NCBI GenBank assembly: GCA_020724885.1
Contig: DYGD01000007.1
Location: forward strand, 1-35,281
DNA: 35,281 nucleotides
Source: Candidatus Paceibacter sp.
GTDB taxonomy: Bacteria > Patescibacteriota > Minisyncoccia > Phycocordibacterales > BOKC01
Direction of reading: 5' to 3'
Position 1 is the first letter of the stretch. Each line of letters opens with the position of its first letter. The translations under genes were made by a program, and so were the position numbers. The notes below the pieces were generated by a model. It did not search any database. It was not told the DNA's origin and was given only the letters and a program-made list of their open reading frames with translations. Below are positions 15,848-24,638 of the stretch, in pieces.

Positions 15848-16898
15848 TTTTTTTAAAAAAATAAAATCATCATTTTCAAATGACATTGGTATTGACCTTG
15901 GCACAGCCAACACCCTTGTTTATCTGCGTGGCAAGGGGATTGTTATAAACGAACCTTCAGTGGTGGCTCTGAATCAAAAAACCGGACGAGTAGTTGCTGT
16001 CGGCGAACAAGCTAAACAAATGCTGGGTCGGACACCGTCTCATATTGCTGCTGTTCGGCCACTGGTGGACGGGGTTATTTCAGATTTTGAAGTTACTGAA
16101 GAAATGATTGCTTACTTGGTAAACAAAGCTCAAGGCGATTCAAAAAAGATTTTTGGACCGAGAGTGGTTGTCGGTGTGCCATCCGGCATAACTTCGGTTG
16201 AAATAAGGGCTGTCCGAGATGCAACAAAAAACGCCGGAGCGCGCGAAGTCCATATTGTGGAAGAACCAGTCGCCGCGGCTATCGGGATCCATTTGCCGGT
16301 GATGGAGCCGGTCGGTTCAATGATAATTGATATTGGTGGTGGCACAACTGATATTGCCGTTATTTCCCTCGGCGGAGTTGTTCGGTCAAAAAACCTTAGA
16401 ATTGCCGGCGACAAGCTGAACGATGACATCGTTTCTTATATCAGGAGCGAATTTAAAATTTTGATAGGAGAAAAAACTGCCGAAGCGGTTAAGATCGCCG
16501 TTGGGTCGGTGGCTGACGGGGAGACAATTGAATTTGTCATAAAAGGCAGAGATTTGGTGTCCGGATTGCCTAAGGAGGTTATTATAACAAGTTCTGATAT
16601 CAGAGAAGCAATCTCACTCTCAATTGCTTCTTTGCTGGAATCAATAAAAGAAGTCCTGGAGACGACCCCGCCGGAAATTCTTTCTGATGTTATGCAACGA
16701 GGGGTTCATTTGGTTGGGGGCGGGTCGCTTCTCCGAGGTTGGCATGATTTATTGAAAAATCAATTAAAAATTCCGGTTTATATTGCTGATGAACCAATGA
16801 CGGCTGTGGCTCGGGGAGCTGGTATAATTTTGGAAAATATAGATTATTACAAAGAGGTTTTGATTGCCAACGACAATGAATTACCCGCGGCCAATTAG
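15840..16898 (+). CDS. mreB: MreB rod-shape protein
   Basis: The 352-residue protein is a canonical MreB. It has phosphate 1 GIDLGTANTLVYLRGKGIV, phosphate 2 MIIDIGGGTTDIAVISLGG, EEPVAAAIGI and adenosine motif LVGGGSLLRGWHDLL. It overlaps proS by 8 bp and mreC by 23 bp, so mreBCD and PBP2 form one unit that builds the side wall. It is more canonical than the paralogue at 10610 (GTANT, typical of MreB). Confidence 0.97.
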   Translation: MNNFFKKIKSSFSNDIGIDLGTANTLVYLRGKGIVINEPSVVALNQKTGRVVAVGEQAKQMLGRTPSHIAAVRPLVDGVISDFEVTEEMIAYLVNKAQGDSKKIFGPRVVVGVPSGITSVEIRAVRDATKNAGAREVHIVEEPVAAAIGIHLPVMEPVGSMIIDIGGGTTDIAVISLGGVVRSKNLRIAGDKLNDDIVSYIRSEFKILIGEKTAEAVKIAVGSVADGETIEFVIKGRDLVSGLPKEVIITSSDIREAISLSIASLLESIKEVLETTPPEILSDVMQRGVHLVGGGSLLRGWHDLLKNQLKIPVYIADEPMTAVARGAGIILENIDYYKEVLIANDNELPAAN

Positions 16899-17676
16899 GA
16901 AAAAGACAAAAAAAAGCAGATTAGTCACCTTGATTTTGCTTTTTGTTTTTGTTGGTCTGGCGGTTTTTTCTGGTAAGGTGGGCGAGGTTTCTAAAAATAT
17001 CTTAAATTCAGTTGCGCTACCTTTCTGGGAAGCGAAGGTTTCAACCGCTGACCGCTCGTCTTATCTGGGCGCTTTGTTCAGATCCAGGATTAGTCAAGCT
17101 GATGAGATTAAGAGATTAAAAGAAGAGCTTCTTTTAGCCCAACTAAATTTGAAAGGACTTGAATTTATAGCTGAGGAAAACAGAAATCTCAAAACACTCC
17201 TAAACCGAGAAGATTTGCAAGATACCGTTTCGGCGTCTGTTTTGGCCAGACCGCCTCAAATTCCTTATGACACTTTCATAATAGATATCGGCAAAAGACA
17301 CGGACTTGCTGGGGGCGAAAAAGTTTTTTTTGAAAATGTTTTAATTGGAGTGGTGGAAGAGGTCTTTAATAAAAATTCCAAAGTCAGGATTTTGTCTTCT
17401 TCCGGCGTTGAGACCGGAGCTTTTATAGAGAGAGTAAATCTGCCGGTTGTAGCTGTCGGCCGTGGCGGAGGTAATTTTGAAATCAATCTTCCGCAAGAAT
17501 CCGAAGTTGAGATCGGAGATTTTTTGGTTGTTCCCGGTTCTCCTCAGAAACTTCTTGGCCAGATTGAAGAGATAGAGCAGACCCAAGCCGGCGCATTTAA
17601 AAGGGTCCTTTTGAGATTTCCTATAAACCTTTCTGAAATAAGGTGGGTGGCGGTGGAGATGTTAGCCGACAACTAA
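16876..17676 (+). CDS. mreC: Rod-shape protein MreC
   Basis: The 266-residue protein has a basic N-terminus (PIRKKTKKSR), a single transmembrane helix (about residues 16-35), a coiled coil (about 75-115, EIKRLKEELLLAQLNLKGLE) and a beta-barrel domain with VLARPPQIPYDTFIIDIGKRHGL. It also has VVPGSPQKLLGQIEEIEQ near the C-terminus. It links MreB outside the cell to PBP2. The ATG at 16876 is preferred to an in-frame TTG at 16864 since it begins just before the basic cluster. Confidence 0.93.
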   Translation: MNYPRPIRKKTKKSRLVTLILLFVFVGLAVFSGKVGEVSKNILNSVALPFWEAKVSTADRSSYLGALFRSRISQADEIKRLKEELLLAQLNLKGLEFIAEENRNLKTLLNREDLQDTVSASVLARPPQIPYDTFIIDIGKRHGLAGGEKVFFENVLIGVVEEVFNKNSKVRILSSSGVETGAFIERVNLPVVAVGRGGGNFEINLPQESEVEIGDFLVVPGSPQKLLGQIEEIEQTQAGAFKRVLLRFPINLSEIRWVAVEMLADN

Positions 17677-17720
17677 CAACCTATACAATCAACAACCAAA
17701 TCTAAAATCTAATAGATAGT

Positions 17721-17990
17721 ATGAATAAGAAAGCTTTATTGAGAATTGTTGTCGGGTTGGTAGCTTTACTCTCTGTGTTTGTTCTGCCTTGGTGGTTTTC
17801 TTTTATTTTGGGAATTCTATTTTTGTTTTTATTTGAGTTCTATATTGAAGCCGTGTTATTTGCTTGGATGATGGACACTCTTTATTCAAACCAGAGCTGG
17901 TTTTTGGGCGCTTATTTACTTACAATGTCTATGGTAGCTATTTTTGTGTTAGCCGAATTTTTGAAAAAGAGGATTGTTTACTATGATTAG
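17721..17990 (+). CDS. mreD: MreD-like small membrane protein
   Basis: The 89-residue protein has three hydrophobic helices and lies exactly where mreD is expected, between mreC and PBP2. It is about half the length of E. coli MreD (162 residues), and the sequence alone gives little family signal, so the name rests mostly on position. The 3' end overlaps the PBP2 gene by 8 bp. Confidence 0.6.
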   Translation: MNKKALLRIVVGLVALLSVFVLPWWFSFILGILFLFLFEFYIEAVLFAWMMDTLYSNQSWFLGAYLLTMSMVAIFVLAEFLKKRIVYYD

Positions 17991-19674
17991 AAAAATCAAA
18001 AAAAAGTTCAAGGCGTGGTTTTTTGGTTCCCGTCGAGACGAAATCAGTCCGGACGAAATATTATTGGACGCTAGCAATTTGCCTCAATTTGACACGGATC
18101 AATTTGAGGGCCGGTTGGAGAAGCCGATTTCCAAGAAATCACTGCAGACGGTGTTTTTCTTTTTTGCTCTGATTTGCGCGCTGGTATTTGTCAGAACCTG
18201 GTTTTTGCAAGTCAGCAAAGGTGAGGCCTATTTGGAAAGAAGCGAAAACAACAGGTTAAGATACACTCATATTTTTTCAAATCGCGGAGTGATCTACGAC
18301 CGGAAGGGTCTTGAGTTGGCTTTTAATACTTTAAGAGAGGGTAAAGATTTTGCCGAGAGAAAATATTATAATATGCCGGGCTTTTCCCATGTTTTAGGTT
18401 ATGTAAAATATCCAAGCAAGGATAAGCACGGATTTTATTGGGAAACTAATTATGTCGGCAAGGATGGCGTTGAACTTTTTTATAACACTTCTTTAAGCGG
18501 TGAAAACGGGCTTAGAATTGTTGAAACTGACGCTTTAAATCAGATTCGTTCGCAAGTTATGACTAAGCCTCCGGTTGACGGGGAAGCAATTGAGCTTTCC
18601 ATAGATGCTGATTTGCAAACCAAATTTTTTGAAATAATTTCTGACACTTCTGAAAAATTCAATTATCACGGTGGCGCCGGTTTGGTTATGGACGTCTCTA
18701 GTGGAGAACTGATTGCCGCGGTCAGTTTCCCAGAATTCAGCTCTGAAATTTTAAGTAACGGCACTCAAGATCAAATAAATGAATATCTGAATTCTCCAGA
18801 TGATCCTTTTGTGAATCGGTTTATAAGCGGGCTTTACGCGCCCGGCTCTGTAATAAAGCCGTTTCTGGCGGCGGCAGCGATAAACGAAGGAATAGTAAAC
18901 CCTGATAAAAAGATTTTAAGCACTTCCAGAATTGCCGTTCCCAATCCATATTTTCCTGATAGGTTTTCTTATTTTTCTGATTGGAAGGCACACGGGTTAG
19001 TCAATATGATTGACGCTATTGCTGTTTCTTCAAATATTTATTTTTACCACATTGGTGGCGGCTTTGATGGACAGGAGGGTTTAGGAATAAGCAGAATAAA
19101 CAAATATCTTTCTGATTTTGGGTTGGGCAAGCAGACCAGTGTTGATCTTTTCGGGGAGCTCTTGGGGGTAGTTCCGAATCCAGAATGGAAAAAGTTAAAT
19201 TTTGATGGTGATGAGTGGCGTCTTGGAGATACTTTTAATACTTCAATTGGTCAGTACGGGCTTCAGGTGACACCACTGCAAATAGTCAGGGCGGTCGGAG
19301 CACTGGCTAATGGCGGCCGTCTTGTCAAACCGACTTTGCTGAAGGTTGATAAGACGCCGAAGTTTGAGAAGGTTGATCTTAGTGAAGAATCTTTTGAGGT
19401 TGCCAAAGATGGAATGAGGCAGGCGGTTTTGAGAGGAACGGCTGGTGGCCTTAATGTTCCTTTTGTGGAAATTGCCGCAAAAACCGGAACGGCGGAGATT
19501 GGACGGTCTTACATTCATTCATGGATAACCGGATTTTTCCCGTTCCAATCCCCGAGGTACGCCTTTGTTGTTGTTATGGAGCGAGGGCCTTATAGCAACA
19601 CCACTGGCGGTGTTTATGTGATGCGCCAGTTGATTGATTGGATGTTTTGGCATGCGCCGGAGTATCTTAAATGA
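17983..19674 (+). CDS. mrdA: Penicillin-binding protein 2 (elongation transpeptidase)
   Basis: The 563-residue class B PBP has a cytoplasmic head of about 50 residues, one transmembrane helix (LQTVFFFFALICALVFVRTW, about residues 45-65) and a short dimerisation domain (NRGVIYDRKGLELAFN). The transpeptidase domain has SVIK (Ser289, Lys292), SSN (349-351) and KTG (500-502). It cross-links side-wall peptidoglycan with MreB/C. The dimerisation domain is trimmed relative to E. coli PBP2 (633 residues). ATG 17983 is preferred to TTG 17974. Confidence 0.94.
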   Translation: MIRKIKKKFKAWFFGSRRDEISPDEILLDASNLPQFDTDQFEGRLEKPISKKSLQTVFFFFALICALVFVRTWFLQVSKGEAYLERSENNRLRYTHIFSNRGVIYDRKGLELAFNTLREGKDFAERKYYNMPGFSHVLGYVKYPSKDKHGFYWETNYVGKDGVELFYNTSLSGENGLRIVETDALNQIRSQVMTKPPVDGEAIELSIDADLQTKFFEIISDTSEKFNYHGGAGLVMDVSSGELIAAVSFPEFSSEILSNGTQDQINEYLNSPDDPFVNRFISGLYAPGSVIKPFLAAAAINEGIVNPDKKILSTSRIAVPNPYFPDRFSYFSDWKAHGLVNMIDAIAVSSNIYFYHIGGGFDGQEGLGISRINKYLSDFGLGKQTSVDLFGELLGVVPNPEWKKLNFDGDEWRLGDTFNTSIGQYGLQVTPLQIVRAVGALANGGRLVKPTLLKVDKTPKFEKVDLSEESFEVAKDGMRQAVLRGTAGGLNVPFVEIAAKTGTAEIGRSYIHSWITGFFPFQSPRYAFVVVMERGPYSNTTGGVYVMRQLIDWMFWHAPEYLK

Positions 19675-19741
19675 CCAATGACCGATAACAAATGACCATA
19701 AATCTTTTATGTCATAAGTCATATAGGTCATAAGTCAAACG
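19675..19741. repeat. Degenerate octamer-like intergenic repeats
   Basis: This AT-rich spacer holds variants of AATGACC and GTCATAAGTC. The word TGTCATAAGTCAT at 19710-19722 recurs at 14566-14578, and a partial copy GGTCATAAGTC starts at 19727. No gene is visible. Confidence 0.5.
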
Positions 19742-19769
19742 TTGACTTTTCTAAATTAGGGTATAAAAT
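19742..19769 (+). promoter_or_regulatory. Candidate promoter for greA
   Basis: TTGACT (19742-19747) with TATAAA/TAAAAT at 19762-19769 gives a 14-16-bp spacer. It lies about 35 bp upstream of the greA ATG. Confidence 0.4.
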
Positions 19770-19803
19770 TCAACTTCTATCATAATATTAAAGAGAACAA
19801 AAT

Positions 19804-20274
19804 ATGTCTGAAAATAATAGTGAATATCTGACTCAAGACAAGTTTGATGAGTTGAGCAAGGAGTTGGATTTTCTGAAAAAAGTAAAGAGAAAAGAAATTG
19901 CTGAGCAACTTGAATATGCTAGATCTTTAGGCGATCTTTCTGAAAATGCGGAATATCATGAGGCCAGAGAAGAGCAGGCCAACCTTGAAGACAGGATCAT
20001 TCGGCTTGAAAACCTGCTCAAAACGGCAAGTATTATTTCTGCTTCCGGAACCAAAGATGTTCTGGTTGGTTCTGTGGTTACTGTTCAGAAAGAAAAGGAA
20101 TCAGATTCAAAAACCTATACTATTGTCGGTTCTGAAGAGGCCGATATGGCGACCGGCAAGATTTCCGTTAGGTCGCCCTTTGGTGAAGCTGTTCTCGGTA
20201 AGAAGAAAGGCGATTTATTTTCCTTCAAGACACCGGCTGGTGTTGCCAAATACAAAATTTTGAGCGTTAAATAG
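19804..20274 (+). CDS. greA: Transcription elongation factor GreA
   Basis: The 156-residue protein has the long antiparallel coiled coil with the acidic tip motif ARSLGDLSENAEYHEAREEQ (Asp and Glu reach the polymerase active site). The C-terminal FKBP-like domain has VGSEEADMATGKISVRSPFG and KKKGDLFSFKTP. It rescues backtracked RNA polymerase by stimulating transcript cleavage. The length matches E. coli GreA (158). Confidence 0.97.
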   Translation: MSENNSEYLTQDKFDELSKELDFLKKVKRKEIAEQLEYARSLGDLSENAEYHEAREEQANLEDRIIRLENLLKTASIISASGTKDVLVGSVVTVQKEKESDSKTYTIVGSEEADMATGKISVRSPFGEAVLGKKKGDLFSFKTPAGVAKYKILSVK

Positions 20275-20328
20275 GACTCATGCTTCTATAACAATTTCCC
20301 GCGCGGTTTGCCGGAAGTTTCTTTGTTG

Positions 20329-20337
20329 TGTTAAAAT
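20329..20337 (+). promoter_or_regulatory. Extended -10 promoter, leaderless start of lysS
   Basis: TGT-TAAAAT is followed by 6 nt and the ATG at 20344. TTGCCG (20308-20313) is a possible -35 with an 18-bp spacer. Confidence 0.55.
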
Positions 20338-20343
20338 GAAGAA

Positions 20344-21804
20344 ATGTCTTCTCTGGATGAAATCAGAGCAGAAAGAGTCAAAAAACTACAGGTTCTTAAA
20401 GAGCGGGGAATTTTGCCGTACCCGGCTGATTCTAAAAGGGATAAAACAAACTCTTCTTTTTTGTCTGATTTTGAACAATTGCTCAACAATCAAAACAAAA
20501 TAGTTTTGGCTGGAAGAGTAATGTCCGTTAGAACTCATGGTGGCTCGGTTTTTTTTGATATTTTTGATGGTACGGACAAAATCCAAGTTTTTTTGAAAAA
20601 GGATGAAGCCGGAGAAGAATTGTTTGAATTGTTTGAACAGGTGGTTGATCAGGGCGACTTCTTGGAAGTTGACGGCTTGGCCTATAAGACAAAAAGGGGA
20701 GAAAAAAGTTTATTGGCCTCTTCTTGGCGAATGCTTTCAAAAAGTTTGTTGCCAATTCCAAGCGAGTGGTTTGGACTGAAAGACGCTGACGAAAGATATC
20801 GCAAGAGATTTTTAGATTTCCTTCTAAATAAAGACCTTAGGGAGGTTTTCTATAAAAAAACTAAATTTTGGGACGAAACCAGACAATTTCTAAAAAAACA
20901 CGGTTTTTTGGAGGTTGAGACGCCGACTCTTGAATTGACTACCGGCGGCGCTGAAGCCCGGCCATTTAGAACTCATCATAATGATTTTGATCTTGATGTC
21001 TATTTGCGGATTTCAATCGGCGAGCTTTGGCAAAAACGTCTAATGGCGGCCGGCTTTCAAAAAACTTTTGAAATTGGCAGAGCTTACCGAAACGAAGGCT
21101 CCAGCCCGGAGCACCTCCAGGAATTCACCAATATGGAATTTTATTCCGCTTTTATGGATTATCAGGAGGGGATGGTTTTCACCGAAGAGATGATAAAGAC
21201 GGTTGTTCAGAATGTTTTTGGCACTTTTAAATTTTCAACCAAAGGCCACGAACTTGATCTTGAGGGCGATTGGCCCAAACTTGATTATGTTGAGACGGTC
21301 AAAAGGATAACTGGTATTGATGTTTTGACGGCGAGGGAAGGGGAAATGAAAGAAAAATTAGACGAACTCAAGATCTCTTACGAGGGCAAAAATAGAGAGC
21401 GTCTGACTGATACTTTGTGGAAATATTGTCGGAGACAAATCAGCGGTCCGGCTTGGTTGATAAATCATCCGAAAATCGTTTCTCCCCTGTCAAAATCAAA
21501 AAAAGATAATCCGGAATTGACCGAAAGGGTTCAGATGATTTTGGCAGGCGCGGAAATGACTAATGGCTTTTCCGAATTAAATGACCCGATTGACCAAAAA
21601 GAACGTTTTGAAATTCAGCAAAGATTACTTGAGTCAGGTGACGTCGAAGCTATGATGCCGGATTGGGATTTTGTTGAAATGCTTGAGTACGGTATGCCAC
21701 CAACTTTTGGTTTTGCCTATGGCGACCGACTTTTTGCTACCTTAATCGGCTTGCCCATAAGGGAAATCCAACTCTTTCCTCTGATGAAACCTAAGGGGGA
21801 TTAG
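20344..21804 (+). CDS. lysS: Lysyl-tRNA synthetase, class II
   Basis: The 486-residue protein has an N-terminal OB-fold anticodon domain (VLAGRVMSVRTHGGSVFFDI). The class II catalytic core has ETPTLELTTGGAEARPF, motif 2 FEIGRAYRNEGSSPEHLQEF and motif 3 GLPIREIQLFPLMKP at the C-terminus. The motif 3 arginine lies in PIREIQLFP. Length is close to the bacterial norm (about 500). Confidence 0.96.
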   Translation: MSSLDEIRAERVKKLQVLKERGILPYPADSKRDKTNSSFLSDFEQLLNNQNKIVLAGRVMSVRTHGGSVFFDIFDGTDKIQVFLKKDEAGEELFELFEQVVDQGDFLEVDGLAYKTKRGEKSLLASSWRMLSKSLLPIPSEWFGLKDADERYRKRFLDFLLNKDLREVFYKKTKFWDETRQFLKKHGFLEVETPTLELTTGGAEARPFRTHHNDFDLDVYLRISIGELWQKRLMAAGFQKTFEIGRAYRNEGSSPEHLQEFTNMEFYSAFMDYQEGMVFTEEMIKTVVQNVFGTFKFSTKGHELDLEGDWPKLDYVETVKRITGIDVLTAREGEMKEKLDELKISYEGKNRERLTDTLWKYCRRQISGPAWLINHPKIVSPLSKSKKDNPELTERVQMILAGAEMTNGFSELNDPIDQKERFEIQQRLLESGDVEAMMPDWDFVEMLEYGMPPTFGFAYGDRLFATLIGLPIREIQLFPLMKPKGD

Positions 21805-21859
21805 AAATAGTGCTTGGCATAGTCAGTCAGGTTTTGGATCACTTCATAGAAATAGAACT

Positions 21860-21868
21860 TGGTAAAAT
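21860..21868 (+). promoter_or_regulatory. Extended -10 element of the VWA/AAA+ operon
   Basis: TGG-TAAAAT lies 55 bp upstream of the first operon gene (ATG 21924). The -35 is weak. Confidence 0.4.
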
Positions 21869-21880
21869 TAAGAGAGCGTG

Positions 21881-21937
21881 ATGACGAGGTGGGGCAACGC
21901 GCTACGTCAAAACCTAGAAGCTTATGGAAAAATTTAG
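21881..21937 (+). CDS. Possible 18-codon leader peptide
   Basis: An ATG 12 nt after the -10 element opens an 18-codon frame (MTRWGNALRQNLEAYGKI) whose stop lies just inside the VWA gene, so reading it would pass through that start. No ribosome binding site is seen. It may be chance; such overlapping leaders sometimes couple translation. Confidence 0.2.
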   Translation: MTRWGNALRQNLEAYGKI

Positions 21938-24203
21938 ACCCCAACCAGAAATGCCCCGCCAAGAACCTGCTCCTGAACCGGAGATGGTTTACCGGGCATT
22001 AGATCGCAAAAAAGAAAAAGACCTATTGGCCGAATTCACTCCGGAACAGCAAGCGGAGATAAAACAAAAGCAACAGGTATTGTCCTCTCTCGCGTATTTT
22101 ATAGGCAAGGATTTTCGCATTCCGGTGGAGTTAAACGAACCGGGCGCGGGGTGGCATTGGGATTTCCAAGAAAACGTCATCCGTATTGACCCCAAAGACC
22201 TTTTGGAAAAACCAATGGATTATCTCCGTTTTGTCATTTCCCATGAAGGAGGCCACCGCAGAATCTCCAGAACTGATTTTATTCCATTGGAAGAATGGGA
22301 ACAGCCGGGCTTCGCCTTTATGATGAATGCCATTGAAGACCCACGCGATAATAATTTTGTCGCCGACAGTTATCCCAAGTTTCGGGAGCAGATGGGACTC
22401 GCCTACCAAGAAGATTTGGATTTTGAGGCGAAAGCGAAGCAAAAGGCAGATCAAAAGCTTGGATATCAGCCGCGCTTTATGCAAGCCGGATTCGAATACA
22501 TTAAACAGTGGTTCAGGGAGACGCAGGGAAAAGAATTTGAGCTCTCGGAAGATCTGCCCGAAGACGTGAAAGCGGCCGTCAGAGCGACACTGGAATCGGC
22601 TCGCGATTCATGGTGGAGATATCCGTCACGCCAAGAAGCGGACAAGGGAGGCAAGATAGGCAGAAAAAAAGCCAGTGGGGAGGAAATGATCAGGGAGTAT
22701 GCCCGAACATCTTATGAAATAAATCGCGATGAGGTTTGGCCGGAATTTAAAAAGCTGATCGAATCTGACATGGAAGATCAGAAAGCGCAGGAGCTCATAA
22801 AAGATATACAGCAAGATATGCAGCAAGGCCAGCAGGAAGGACAAGAAAGCGGTGAAGGCGGAGGCCAAGGATTGCCTCAAAACCTGAAAGACAAGCTTAC
22901 GCCGGAGGAACAGCAGGCATTGAGCGAAGCGATCAAGAACGCGGTCGAAGAGGCCAAGAAGGAAGAAGAAAAAGGCGACCTGCCCGCCGAAGCCTCGGCG
23001 CAGGCGGGAGGGCAAAGCGAAGGGCAAGGTCAAGAATCGGAAATCGGTCAGGAAACACCAACCGGAGGTAAACCGAGAGGCGTGCCAGTCAATCTGGATT
23101 CTCTGTCGCAAGAACTCAAGCAGAAAATAAAGGAATATATTGAATCGTTGCCGGAGGGAGAGCAGAGAGAAATTGCCGAGAAAGCCCAGGCGGCGTTCAA
23201 AGAATTTGAAGAAGCCCTGAATGAGGAATTACGGGGCAAATTATCCGACAATCCGGAAAAGAAAGCCGAGAGAGAAACCTCTCAGCCTCCGGAGGCCGAA
23301 GCACCCAAACGCGTGGAAACGAGCCGGGAGCTTCCTCCCGGAGTCGATCCTGAAGAGCTTAGAAAGTACAAAGAGCGGATCGCCAAAGAGGTGAAAAAAG
23401 ACGCCAACGTGTACGAGACAATGCGGCAGGAAGTCTTGCCCTTGATAGATAAGCTCGAAACCGAGTTGCGAGAAATATTTGTCGCTCGCAAAGCGAAAGG
23501 CTGGCAGAGCGGATTTACCACTGGCAAAAGAATTGATATTAAAAGAAGAATTCAGGAAAAGGCAAAATCCGTTCCGGCCATGGAAAGCAAAGCCTGGCAA
23601 AAGCGAGAAATGCCCGCTGAAAAAGATTACGCGATATCTCTGCTTGTTGACCTCTCCGGCTCAATGAAGGACGACGGAAAAATTAAAGAAACATTTAAGG
23701 CGGTTATTGTGCTGTCGGAGGTTTTTAACCGCCTGTCGATCAACTTGGAAATTTTGGGATTCAACGACCGGATATACGAATATCAAAGCTTTGGAGAGCA
23801 GATGTCTAAGGCCATCAGGGAACACATGGGAGGAATGCTCCAGGAAGTCAGTGACACGAGCGACACCGGCAAAGCGAAATGGAATGACGACGGCTGGGCA
23901 TTGGAGCAGGCTTCGGAGCGCTTAGCCAGACAAAAAGCTGATCAGAAATTTTTAGTGGTGCTGTCGGACGGCATTCCGAAAGAATCATCAATGCATCCGC
24001 GCTCAAAATACGAGCTGGGAAAGATGATTAAAAAAGTTTTGGATGAGACTGACCAACATTTAATCGGACTGGGAATAGGCCGGGGCACCGAGCATGTCGG
24101 CTCGTATTACCCAAACAGCATTGCCAATGTGAGGGTCAAGGAAATGGCTGAAAAGCTAGCCGGATTGATAAAAGAGGTCATTGTTAATTACGACAAATTT
24201 TAG
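21924..24203 (+). CDS. Metallopeptidase-like/VWA-domain protein, partner of AAA+ ATPase
   Basis: The 759-residue cytoplasmic protein has three parts. Residues about 30-250 contain FVISHEGGHRRI (His107, Glu108, His111, an HExxH) and downstream NAIEDPRDNNFV (Glu138 as possible third ligand), like the putative metallopeptidase half of DUF2201-type proteins. Residues about 270-560 are Gln/Glu/Lys-rich and low in complexity. The C-terminal 190 residues are a CobT-like VWA domain with the MIDAS motif ISLLVDLSGSMKDDGK (Asp576, Ser578, Ser580) and the later Asp682 in VVLSDGIP. VWA proteins of this sort act with MoxR-type AAA+ ATPases, and the ATPase is encoded two genes downstream. It has no signal peptide. 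Codons are richer in G and C than those of its neighbours by eye (not computed). Confidence 0.85.
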   Translation: MEKFRPQPEMPRQEPAPEPEMVYRALDRKKEKDLLAEFTPEQQAEIKQKQQVLSSLAYFIGKDFRIPVELNEPGAGWHWDFQENVIRIDPKDLLEKPMDYLRFVISHEGGHRRISRTDFIPLEEWEQPGFAFMMNAIEDPRDNNFVADSYPKFREQMGLAYQEDLDFEAKAKQKADQKLGYQPRFMQAGFEYIKQWFRETQGKEFELSEDLPEDVKAAVRATLESARDSWWRYPSRQEADKGGKIGRKKASGEEMIREYARTSYEINRDEVWPEFKKLIESDMEDQKAQELIKDIQQDMQQGQQEGQESGEGGGQGLPQNLKDKLTPEEQQALSEAIKNAVEEAKKEEEKGDLPAEASAQAGGQSEGQGQESEIGQETPTGGKPRGVPVNLDSLSQELKQKIKEYIESLPEGEQREIAEKAQAAFKEFEEALNEELRGKLSDNPEKKAERETSQPPEAEAPKRVETSRELPPGVDPEELRKYKERIAKEVKKDANVYETMRQEVLPLIDKLETELREIFVARKAKGWQSGFTTGKRIDIKRRIQEKAKSVPAMESKAWQKREMPAEKDYAISLLVDLSGSMKDDGKIKETFKAVIVLSEVFNRLSINLEILGFNDRIYEYQSFGEQMSKAIREHMGGMLQEVSDTSDTGKAKWNDDGWALEQASERLARQKADQKFLVVLSDGIPKESSMHPRSKYELGKMIKKVLDETDQHLIGLGIGRGTEHVGSYYPNSIANVRVKEMAEKLAGLIKEVIVNYDKF

Positions 24204-24222
24204 TATTATTTAATTAACATTT

Positions 24223-24633
24223 ATGGCTACAGAAACGAAAAATTCATCCCTTGAAGAATTCCTGGCCGTCACAGCGGGGTCGAAGGATATGGGTTTGATT
24301 ATCGCCAAAGACGAGGGTGAGCTGGAGAGTCTTGCTCGGTCTTTGGACGGCATGGGTTTCAAGCGATCGAAGCAAATAGCCGAGCTTCCGAAACTTCAAA
24401 AAGCGTACTTTGTTGTCAACGAAAGCGCGTCAAAAGACGCCTATGATTTTGCGGTTCAGTATCCAACGGGGCAGGTAGAAATTTTTGATAAAGAACAAAT
24501 GCAGTCACAGTCTTTTTCGCCGGACTACGGCAGCCTCAACTTCGTCTTGTTGGTCGCCAAAGACGATTTAAATAAATTGCAAACGAAGGGCTTCGATCTG
24601 CTTTCCGCCGTGGGCCCGGCTTTTCAATCATAA
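24223..24633 (+). CDS. Unrecognised 136-residue protein of the VWA/AAA+ operon
   Basis: No family is recognised. The protein is predicted to be soluble and alternates strand and helix: LIIAKDEGELESLARSLDG near residues 25-45, KAYFVVNESASKDAYDFAVQ near 65-85, and SLNFVLLVAKDDLNKL near 105-120. This suggests a small alpha/beta domain. It is placed 19 bp after the VWA gene and 5 bp before the ATPase, so it belongs to the operon and is probably a partner or adaptor (inference). Confidence 0.8.
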   Translation: MATETKNSSLEEFLAVTAGSKDMGLIIAKDEGELESLARSLDGMGFKRSKQIAELPKLQKAYFVVNESASKDAYDFAVQYPTGQVEIFDKEQMQSQSFSPDYGSLNFVLLVAKDDLNKLQTKGFDLLSAVGPAFQS

Positions 24634-24638
24634 AATAT

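Noticed and set aside
22626-23111. Long - strand ORFs opposite the VWA gene (also 23241-23600)
   Set aside because: They are shadows of the Gln/Glu-rich low-complexity coding region and show no domain or start signal.
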